In this document: positions 56,090 to 64,000 of the stretch, one piece after another
Layout: the number at the start of each line of letters is the position of its first letter
Numbering within the stretch: position 1 is the stretch's first letter
DNA from: Deinandra increscens subsp. villosa
Lineage: Eukaryota > Streptophyta > Magnoliopsida > Asterales > Asteraceae
Direction of reading: 5' to 3'
Assembly: GCA_039602395.1 (NCBI GenBank)
Contig: JBCNJP010000017.1
Coordinates: forward strand, 10,678,871 to 10,742,870
Length of the DNA: 64,000 nucleotides
Program-made: the position numbers and the translations under genes
The notes under the pieces: generated by a model
Database searches by the model: none
The model's input: only the letters and a program-made list of their open reading frames with translations
Told to the model about the DNA's origin: nothing

Positions 56090-56420
56090 AGTGTTTTTCT
56101 GGGTTGGTGTTCGTGTTTTTGAAGATTCGAAGGTTTTCTGGGTGTTTACGATCATCGCTGCTGCTGTGTTCATCGTGTTTCGGTGTTTACGACTGCAAAA
56201 TCTGGGTTTTGGCTTGAAGATTGCCTGTTTACGATCAGGCGAAAGTTGTTTACGATTGTACTTGCTGTTGTACTGGTGTTTACGACCTTGCAAAGTCGTA
56301 AAAGGGTGTTTACGACTTGTTCTAATCGGGATCAGGCGTTTACGATTGGCGGAGTCGTAAACTGTGTTCGTAATCGGTGTTTACGATTTTTAAAGGCGGT
56401 GTATGTTTACGACTGACACG
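56090..56420 (+). repeat. GTTTACGA repeats in the copia leader
   Basis: Nine copies of GTTTACGA (mostly GGTGTTTACGAC/T) occur between 56140 and 56415. Several TCGTAA inverse words accompany them, and one further copy lies in the LTR near 55864. Spacing is irregular (about 20-40 bp). The region lies between the PBS and the gag ATG and is part of the genomic RNA leader. Confidence 0.85.
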
Positions 56421-56544
56421 TGTTATCGCAAACGGTGTTTTCGATCGTAATCAGGTGTTATTGGATCGCAATCAGGTGTTATTGAATCGTAATCAGTGTT
56501 TTTGGACGTTTGGACTTTAGTTTTAGGTTTCCTAAGCTTTCGTA

Positions 56545-58464
56545 ATGGATTCGGTTGAAGAAAAGAATATATTGGAGGACGATTATGCTGAGATATGCCC
56601 CAATCCTACTTGTGCTCGATTAATTCCTGAACTTAGGGAAATCTGTAAAAATTTTCAGTCAGAATTGTTTGAGACAAAGTGCGAGAAGAGTTCATTTAAG
56701 GGTAGATGGCAAAAGAACGAAGAGAAGGTTAAAGCTCAGAAATTAGATATAGCAAAATATAGGAACCTTGCAACTGAGAACGCATATCTGTATGACAACG
56801 CTAAGTTAGAAATAGCTGAGCTAAGTAAGCAGATAGATGATCTGAAGCATAAGAACAATGAGATGCAGGTTAAGCTTGATATGAATCAAATGAGGAGCAA
56901 AAGAATGCTTGATGCTGGAAAGGAATTGTCACATGCTGTTGTGACGGGTCAAGTTGGGAAACACACACCTGGATTTGGATCAGAAAAAACTGATAAGGCC
57001 TTGGCTGCAAACAACATTATTCCTCCACCAGTTCCCAGAGACATTATAGGAATACTTCTTAGTGAGGATCAAGTTGAACGAACCAAGTCAGATTATAAAG
57101 AAGCTGCTCCTCCTATTGATAGTGTCTTGGTTGGAACTACACCATTGACTCAAGAGGAAATAGACAACGAGGCAAACATGACATATGGTGAAGGGAGAAT
57201 AAAGGATATATCAGAAAATGATGCTGAGTGCCGAGAATACAACAGGTGTCATAACTCCAAGTCTGATGAAGCTGGGGTAGAGTTGAAACCATACCCTAAA
57301 ATTGAAACCCCATGCTTGAAAGTAATTGACAAAGTTCAAAGGGAAAAGGTGATCTTGACAACACGGCCTGAGGGGAAGATCTTTATGACATCTGGATCTA
57401 TGTTTGACCAAGAACCAGATGTTGGGTATGACTTACCATCCTTCTCCTCCAAGTTCAAGGGACTAACTGATGGAGTGATCAGTGAAGCCAAAGTTGAGAA
57501 GCCAAAGATCACCATTAAGCATCCAAGTGTGAAGTTAACAACTGTGGTGAAGAATGAAAAACTCAAGGGAGTAGCTGTGTCTCCTATCTCTTCAGTTGGA
57601 TCATGCAGTTGCTGTTGTAATTGCAAGAATGGTGCTTCAACATCAAAGAATCAAGGAAGCACAAAGACAGAAAAGACAGGTTCAACACAGGCATCAAGGA
57701 ACCAGCCAAGAGTCAATCTTGGATCAGCAAATGGACCAAAGAAGCAGACACAGAGCAAACCAGCTCCATATCAGCCACCAAAGACGAATGGGTACACGTC
57801 TGACTTCTATCTAAAGAAGCAGACTTGCTTTAATTGTGGCATCGCTGGTCATATTGCTAGAAACTGCCTGTATCGCCCCTATGAACCCTATTATCCGAAA
57901 ACTCAAAGGGTTTCATCTCAGGAGTCTGTGAAGTCTAAGCCGATGATGGTGCAGAAACCTAAGGCAATGAAGACTGTTACTCTTAAGGTTAAACCCTCTG
58001 ATCAACATTGGGGCGCTGCCAAAGCTGAAAGAAAATCTTTAAATCAAAACCACAGCTTTCCAAGTTACCAAAATTTTCAAAAACAGGTGAAAAACATTTT
58101 CAAAGCAACAAACTAAAACCAAAGTTACCCTCCCAAGGTAACTAAAGCTGTTTTGAAAAATATTTCTAAAATGCAGAAGGTTGAAATACCTAAAGTCACA
58201 ACTCAGAAGGTGACTAAAACAAAAACTGTGTTGAAAAGTGAACTTAAAACGAAGAAGGTTGAAACACCTAAAGTCACAACTCCAAAAGTGACTAAACCAA
58301 ATGTTAAATCACCTGGAATTTGGAAGCCAAAAGTCAAGGCAGCTACAACCAAATCATCCCAACTTCCTGATCTTTCAAAAGGAATGTTTTTAAAAGAAAT
58401 TTCATTCATTGATTCCTCAGGAGTACCCAGAAAAACAATGGCCTGGGTACTATTAGCTAACTAA
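56545..58464 (+). pseudogene. Copia gag protein, one in-frame stop
   Basis: The ATG at 56545 opens a 523-codon frame. An N-terminal coiled coil (about residues 25-125, charged heptad pattern) is followed by a linker, a Cys cluster (CSCCCNCKNG, about 352), and a CCHC knuckle (CFNCGIAGHIARNC, about 427) typical of RNA-binding Gag. A TAA at 58114-58116 is followed in the same frame by about 115 more codons. These include KVETPKVTTPKVTK-type repeats and end MAWVLLAN (58464). The capsid-type UBN2 domain usual in copia Gag was not recognised, so this may be a reduced Gag. Its probable role is packaging RNA into particles. The stop may truncate only the repeat-rich tail. Confidence 0.75.
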
Positions 58465-59321
58465 TCTCTCACTCTGTGCAGGAACGATCAAGGAGGATTA
58501 TCACTAACATTTTTTATTAAGTTGTTTGTTGGTAAGTGATTGTTCCAGGCACAGTTTAGGAGACGTATCTTCATGTCATGACAAGATATCTATACAATGA
58601 AAGGTATGTCTCTTTGAGAGGTAAAATGTCAAAATCAGCACGAAAGGTACTGTTCTTAACTTGGTTGTGTGAATGAAGCGGCAAAGGGTGTTTTGAGTCA
58701 AACCAAATTTCCTAAAATTTTCAATTGATTGATTAAGTGTTTGACTTCAAATGAAATAACGAGTGCATGTCATGAAACCCAATTTTCTAAATTTTTCAAA
58801 ATCAATACTTTGAAAGTTAGCTTGGCCAGATGTCTTCAAAATTTTGTGTTTTATTTAAAAAAAAAAAAATGATGATGCTCACAAAATTGTGACAATAAAA
58901 ATCAAAAAGCAAGGGGAAGAAATGTAAAGAAGATGAAAATGTTGACCCCTCAAAAATAGTGTGCTTTTCAATTTTTAATTGTGTCTTGTTTTTAAGAAGT
59001 TTAGGGGAAGTAAAATAAATGACCGGGTTGGAGATGGCTGACACGCGTAAGGCGGAAGTGAAAGGCAAGCTCCACGGTGATATGCTCGGTAGGCTCGACC
59101 TAATCGTATGACCACCAATGAAAGTGCAGTAAACTTAAAAGATATATATGTTTAGCTTCTCATCCCAGGTTGCATGGTTTAAAAGACTGAGTCCCAGCAA
59201 AAACGGGTTGAGAGTGGTAATTATACCTAGTATTCACTCTCTCACACGCCATGTTAATACTGTATAAGACAACACCACAAGAAAAAGAAAAAGAATTCAA
59301 AGAATTCAAAATTGAAAATTC

Positions 59322-59353
<32 letters not shown>

Positions 59354-59880
59354 TTAATAAAAAAGAAAAGAAAATGAAAAATAATCACTCAGTTGGTCTT
59401 CTTTGCGTGCTTAGCGGCCGACCTGATCACCAACTGATGGTTAATGAAAATAAGTGGTAGTCATAGCGGTGTTGCATGGTTCCTCAAGTTGGGGGTTTGT
59501 GAATCCTCAATAAACTCTGAGGTTGGGTAGGTTTTGCTATGTACAATTGGGTGTGGGGACAATTAAACATGACGGTAATATTGTACTATATTAAGCATGA
59601 CGCATTCGGTTGGGATTAAACGGGTTTGAGTTTAAAGCGGACAAACATACCGACAATCACCTGGACTAGTCAAGTAACTGAAGCTGAAAAGGGTTCCTCA
59701 GTCAGATTCATATGGTTTGATCCCTTGTAAATTTTCTCATGTTTGATATTGGTAAGTATTTGTCTATTTTTATCTTTCTTGTGTGAGTTTTAAGTTCTTT
59801 TTGGTGTGTTTTTGTCTTGGCCAGGTTGATTTGAGAAGTCAAAATATGATTTTCAAGGGTTTTAATGCATGACAATATAC
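58465..59880 (+). other. Non-coding tail of the gag-only element
   Basis: After gag there is a degenerate trace of the protease start (GATTGTTCCAGGCACAG near 58537, DCSRH). Stops then occur in all frames, with A-rich stretches (59276-59375). Pol is absent rather than merely mutated. Retention of about 1.4 kb without coding capacity suggests a stable non-autonomous form. Confidence 0.6.
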
Positions 59881-59886
59881 CCCCGA

Positions 59887-60135
59887 CAGATCTTGCCAAA
59901 TTTTTAGGGGAAGGAGTATGGGATAATAAGTATTATCCGAAGGGAACTCGAGGATGATACTTATTATCTAATGGAAAAGACTTCCTCCGTCAGATCTTGA
60001 CAAATTTTTAGGGGAAGGAGGGAGGATAATAAGTATTATCCGAAGGGAACTCGAGGATGATACTTATTATCAAATGAAAAGACTTCCATAATACATAGTA
60101 TCCGAAGGGAACTCGAGGATATTATGTATTATCTC
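59887..60135 (+). repeat. Tandem repeats of about 104 bp, each with a long hairpin
   Basis: Two full copies and one partial copy are present. Hairpin stems are 59922-59938/59952-59968, 60025-60041/60055-60071 and 60088-60103/60117-60132. All three share the identical 13-base loop GAAGGGAACTCGA. The first two stems are identical (GATAATAAGTATTATCC). The third has a different sequence (ATAATACATAGTATCC) but still pairs fully with one G-U wobble. AGGGGAAG purine-rich words follow (60136-60210) and may serve as polypurine tract. Confidence 0.85.
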
Positions 60136-60226
60136 AGGGGAAGTCCTTAGCTGAGGGGAAGTAATCAGCTAAGGGGAAGTCTTTAAAGGTCTTGGGTTCA
60201 GGGGAAGTTTTATAAGAAAACCCGTA

Positions 60227-60403
60227 ATCTATATTAGGGTTTTTGGTTAAAATAATATTAATTTGAGTACGTGCCCGTCATGAAACACGAGGGACTTCAG
60301 GACCTACAATACCGTTATCTATATTAGGGTTTTTGGTCTCACGAGGATTCCGCACTCGTGTTTGATTAGTATATCGTGTGTTTGGGAGATTTCAGGACCT
60401 ACA
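60227..60403 (+). repeat. Rearranged 3' LTR end of the gag-only element
   Basis: ATCTATATTAGGGTTTTTGG occurs at 60228 and again at 60317. TTCAGGACCTACAATACCGTTA occurs at 60296-60317 and 60391-60412, so the LTR end plus duplication plus flank appears twice, 95 bp apart. Only 60337-60403 matches the 5' LTR end. The rest of the 3' LTR is missing. Confidence 0.75.
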
Positions 60404-60408
60404 ATACC

Positions 60409-62967
60409 GTTAAGGGGTGCGGCTAGACCAGGATCCACAACCATTAGTTACAAATACTAAATGAATCAGAGTTAGTTCAAAAATCAGTTATAAAGTAAAG
60501 TCTCAAATACAAACGCAGCGGAATAAAATATTGTCTTAGCACTAACCACGTGCTTTACAAATCCTTTGTTTAAAATTCTCAATTAAGTTTAACAGAAATA
60601 AAATTGTCTTCACATGCCATGCCAACCCGCTCCGGATACTCCTTAGCGATCTGCAAAAGTTTAAACCACGCAAGTGTCAACCTAACGGTTGGTGAGTTCA
60701 CGGTGGGCTTGTCATGCATTGGTCCGGTCTCATAATCATAATTTGTATCAAGGTATACTAACATAGTATTTGTTTGTGAAAAGCAATGCTAAATGTTATG
60801 TCTTAGTTTATAAAGGAATTGTCCGTGACCTACGTCATCGGGTATGAACTAGTTTTGTAAAGTTAAAGTGCTCAACCGATATCGCGGGTAGCTAATCCGT
60901 TGTTCCATGCACTAAGGAAGTTTGCACCAAAGCTGACTATAAATTATTGTAGTGGCCGTGCCATCTAGTACTGCGGACCTACGTCATCGCGGTTTTGCCT
61001 CCCCCGTGTCCTCTCGGGATCACGGTCAAATAGGCTGATATTGTACCTCCGTGCACTCCCCGTGCCACGGGGCGGAGTTTGTCAAACTCCAGTAGATCTA
61101 CCCAACATCCCCTCGCTTTACAATTAATGGTACAATTAATTGAGGACTTTTAAGTTTTCAAGGCATCCTTAGAAATCATGTTATATCATGTGGTTTAGAC
61201 TTTAACCTACACTAGCCATATTAAAACAGTTTACCGGATTCTCATGAATCTCAAAGGTGTTTTCAGTTTCGTTTTAGAAATCGTTGTTTTGGTAATTCGC
61301 AAGTGCTTCCCATAAAGCACTTCAAGTTCATCAGGTGGGTGCCGAACACTCCAAGTTTTCAAGTTTATCAGGGAGGTGCCTAGCACTCTCGAGTTGTCAG
61401 CATTGTTTTACTTTTAGGTATTCGGTGTGACCCAAACGGGTTCACGGTAATCGGGTTAGTGACACTCACCTTTGGTTGCACTGCTACACTTGCTAATAAT
61501 CCAAGTATTGCTTATCGAAGACCTATGAACACGTTTAGGTCTTAAGTATTAGTTTTGTGTCTAATCTTTACTTAACGTCACTATGGCCCATAACATAGCA
61601 CGTTGGAACTATGACTCGACATACAGACACACGACACCAATGGTTGATCATAAATAAGGGTTCGTATATATCAGAAGTCAAAGCATGTATTAACATGGCA
61701 TAATCATGTAAGTCATGGCATAACATTCAAGCAAATTGCACAAGTTTGGATTCTGGTCTCAGTTTCGCTAGCAGTTTCGCTAGTCAGTTTCGCTGTGTGC
61801 ACGGGCAGTACTTTCGCTAGGCAATACCCGATGACACAGTTTCGCTAGGCTAGTTTCGCTCAAAACTGTTGGCACAGTTTCGCTAGGCTAGTTTCGCCCG
61901 AAACTGGTTTGAACTTTCGTTCAGGGAATTTCGCTCGGTAGATTCGCTCGAGCTGGTCTGGTTGGTTTTCCCGGCGACACTGCAGTTTCGCTGCATAGTG
62001 TTGCTGGATGAAGATATACATAGTTTCGCTGGACAGTTTCGCCCAAAGAACAAGACAGTTTCGCTGGTCGCGAAAAACATACGGATCAGCCTAAAAATCA
62101 ACCTAACAGCTTCCATTTTACATGCAATTCATTGTTTAGCATACATAGGCATTTACCAACATAAATCAGTAAGCTTTAACACCTTAAACATGCATTTTAT
62201 CATCAAATCACCCAAAATACATTTAAAACCCTAAAATGACTAAAATGGCACAAATCTTTATCATGGATCAGTTTTACACGTAAAGTTATCAACTTTATGG
62301 TAGATCTAGCATTCCTAAGCATTCCTACAGAAGATCTAATGATATCATGAAGGTTTAAGCATGCTTTATGAAGAAATACATAGAAAACACATAAAAATGG
62401 CATAAAGGAAAGGTTTTGGGACTCACGATTCGATCAGGGAATCGAATGGATGTTGTCTTGGGCCGAGATCTTGGTTTCTCTTGATGGTTTTCGGCTGACC
62501 AGATTTCCAGAGAAGAATGTGTGTGTGTGTTTGTGGTGTAAATGAGGCAAATAGGAGAACTAGGGTTTATTAAGATTATTTATATCAGGGGCTAGTTTCG
62601 CTGGCAGTTTCGCTGGCCAAGCGAAACTAGCTCTGGTCACATTTAACTGATTTGGTTTAGCTGGCTACCGGGCGACACTACAGTTTCGCCCGGTAGTTTC
62701 GCTGGCTGCACAACTCAGGCAATTTTCACATAATCAAGGAATTACAACTTGTCATGCTATTCATAATATTAAATCATGCGTTTAAATCACATTGCACATA
62801 ATGACAACAATAAATGAACACATAACACATATGGGCGGGTTCGGTGATCAACCAAAGGACGTGGACGTATTCGGCCTAGTTAAGCATTAGTTACTAAGTT
62901 AACACTTATAACGTAACTAACGGGGTTTGTCTAACGGAAGTTAACCTTGGAATTCTCGGATGTCACA
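60409..62967 (-). repeat. 5' LTR of the Tekay element, outer piece
   Basis: The remaining 2,559 bp of the 5' LTR. Differences from the 3' LTR seen by eye are nine transitions and three transversions, with no indel. The TATA box is at 62584-62578. The LTR ends at 62967 before the ACTTC duplication. Confidence 0.95.
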
Positions 62968-62972
62968 ACTTC

Positions 62973-63240
62973 ATAGTTCAATCTACCTCACACGTTTTAA
63001 AGTTAGATCGAACATAACATTTTTTTAGTCACTCATCTAATTCAAAACATACTCAATGTAGATTCAAACATCTACATAATAGCCATCATTTTAAAATTTG
63101 TGCCTCAAACTTCAACCTCAAAAAGTTCAACTCAAAACATTACATATAAAATATAACAATAAATGATGATTTGATTAAGCATAAATGATGAGCATGTCAC
63201 GAGCATCTATTTTTACTCTAATAAGCAAATATATGTCTCG
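62973..63240. other. Flanking sequence outside the Tekay element, unassigned
   Basis: AT-rich sequence, possibly the continuation of the Helitron interrupted at 47577. No gene or repeat was recognised. Confidence 0.4.
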
Positions 63241-63277
63241 CCACGTGTCTTCTTTTTGTGCATTTCTGCATATAAAA
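63241..63277 (+). promoter_or_regulatory. Promoter-like region with G-box and TATA box
   Basis: A G-box core CACGTG (63242-63247) lies 24 bp before TATAAAA (63271-63277). A CT-rich, leader-like sequence follows. This suggests the promoter of a gene that runs past the window or of a captured fragment. Confidence 0.5.
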
Positions 63278-63321
63278 TTCGCGCCATTCCTCCTCAACCC
63301 ACGATCGCTCCGATGTTCTAA

Positions 63322-63552
63322 GCAAGCCCCTAATTCCAATCGAACCCTTCAGTTTCCAAATTAAATAACCCCTTCAAGTTTCTCTCCGACAATCATTCAA
63401 TCCTCCGCTTTTCTCAATTACACATAGTCGTTTCAAGGGAGCCCTAAATTCCACTCGAGCCCTTCAATTTCCAAATTGAATAACCTCTTCAAGTTTCTCT
63501 CAGAAAATCATTCGATCCTCCACTATTGTTCAATTACACAAAGCCGCTTCAG
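63322..63552 (+). repeat. Tandem duplication of about 115 bp in a leader-like region
   Basis: Copies 63322-63437 and 63438-63552 share CCCTTCA(G/A)TTTCCAAATT, CTTCAAGTTTCTCTC and CAATTACACA with scattered differences. They lie directly downstream of the TATA box. Confidence 0.85.
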
Positions 63553-63591
63553 TTTATTCCTTCAATTGTTGGATTTCAATCGCCCAATCAA

Positions 63592-63750
63592 ATGGAATCT
63601 CAACGACGCTGTTTAATTGTAGAGATCAATCGCCCAGTATTTATGTTTCCGGTTGTTAATCGATCTGTTAACATCTCCCTCCTCCATGATTATCCCATCT
63701 TCAAGCTCACCTTGATATTCCTTCATCTTCATTGAGCTGCAGCCGTTCGG
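63592..63750 (+). other. Possible first exon of an unidentified gene
   Basis: An ATG near 63592 opens a 47-codon frame (MESQRRCLIVEINRPVFMFP) ending in TGA at about 63733. A donor-like TTCGG|GTATGTT (about 63750) and T-rich, intron-like sequence follow. It may be a 5' UTR exon with an upstream frame. The gene, if real, continues beyond the window. The protein is not recognised. Confidence 0.35.
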
Positions 63751-64000
63751 GTATGTTAAATCTCATTTGAATCTTCTTGATTTCATTTGTTCATTACATT
63801 AGATTTGATTTGTTGTTTTGTTCTTGTCTCAATTGGTCTTCTTTGTGATTACATATTTACATGAAACAAGCAAACGGAATCAGAAGGTGTAACTTAGATA
63901 ATTACCTTTTATATAATTTTAGTCTTGTAGTTGAATTCACTGTTATAGTGTTATTACCTAATTTCCCTGATTATGTGTGGGTTATCTGAATCTTAATCTA

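Larger units (their letters stand above)
55636..60403 (+). mobile_element. Gag-only Ty1/copia-type element nested in the Tekay LTR
   Basis: The insertion starts TGTAGAGG, ends CCTACA, and is flanked by ATACC (55631-55635 and 60404-60408). It has a 400-bp 5' LTR (55636-56035), a PBS TTGGTATCAGAGC (56037-56049), a gag gene (56545-58464) and a long non-coding tail. It has no protease, integrase or RT except a trace of a protease-like CSRH word near 58540. The 3' LTR is reduced and rearranged. It must depend on proteins of relatives. The gag style (coiled coil, one CCHC knuckle) resembles SIRE-type copia elements. Confidence 0.88.
47578..62967 (-). mobile_element. Tekay-lineage Ty3/gypsy chromovirus, complete, with nested copia insertion
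   Basis: Both LTRs and a perfect 5-bp duplication, ACTTC (47573-47577 and 62968-62972), are present. Gag-pol lies on the - strand (55040-50322) in one frame with two TAA stops and a C-terminal chromodomain. The 3' LTR is 47578-50174. The 5' LTR is split into 55598-55635 and 60409-62967 by a copia element. After removal of that insertion and its duplicated ATACC, both LTRs are exactly 2,597 bp and differ at about 12 positions seen by eye, about 0.5 %. Confidence 0.95.

Overview
This is a plant nuclear window made almost entirely of nested transposable elements. Plant Ty3/gypsy elements (Tat and Tekay lineages), Ty1/copia elements, a hAT transposon, Helitrons, a Ulp1-protease gene of the kind carried by plant transposons, plant-type TATA boxes and GT-AG introns all point to a eudicot. 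The style of the gag-only copia element and of the Ulp1 gene suggests Asteraceae, but that is inference. I see no rRNA gene, intact tRNA gene, CRISPR array or ordinary housekeeping gene. Two runs of exactly 500 N (3945-4444 and 20445-20944) are assembly gaps, so linkage across them is not proven.

Layout. 1-3944: an LTR-like promoter region, a fold-back MITE, and a decayed Ty3/gypsy gag-pol fragment (- strand) cut by that MITE. 4445-13843: a Tat-lineage Ty3/gypsy element on the - strand with an intact 1,827-codon gag-pol, plus an intron-containing gene on the opposite strand between pol and the missing 3' LTR. 13844-17218: a hAT transposon inserted in the Tat 5' LTR. Its transposase is broken by a single stop. 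17219-20444: a copia element inserted behind that transposase and cut by the gap. 21109-26872: a small gene of unknown function, convergent with a multi-exon Ulp1-like (C48) gene carrying one stop. 27322-41963: four TIR elements (called D, A, C and B here), each lying exactly between (TA)n tracts. C holds a solo LTR with a 17-copy tandem array and a Helitron. A and B are packed with short palindromes. 41964-47577: four Helitrons in the same orientation, nearly end to end, one carrying exon-like gene fragments. 47578-62967: a young Tekay chromovirus with TSD ACTTC, two LTRs of identical length (2,597 bp) and two in-frame stops. Its 5' LTR is split by a 4,768-bp gag-only copia element (55636-60403, TSD ATACC). 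62973-64000: host sequence with a promoter-like region and a duplicated 5'-leader-like block.

Relative ages follow from the nesting. The gag-only copia is younger than the Tekay, whose LTRs differ at about 12 sites. The Tekay is younger than the Helitron sequence it interrupts. The 8-bp-TSD MITE is younger than element B, and the solo LTR is younger than element C. No host pathway is encoded. Autonomous functions present are Tat gag-pol (apparently intact), Tekay gag-pol (two stops) and hAT transposase (one stop). The most unusual signals are the covarying hairpin array in the copia tail, the (TA)n-bounded elements with palindrome arrays, the repeated motif clusters in the Tekay LTR and the copia leader, and the spliced antisense gene of the Tat element.
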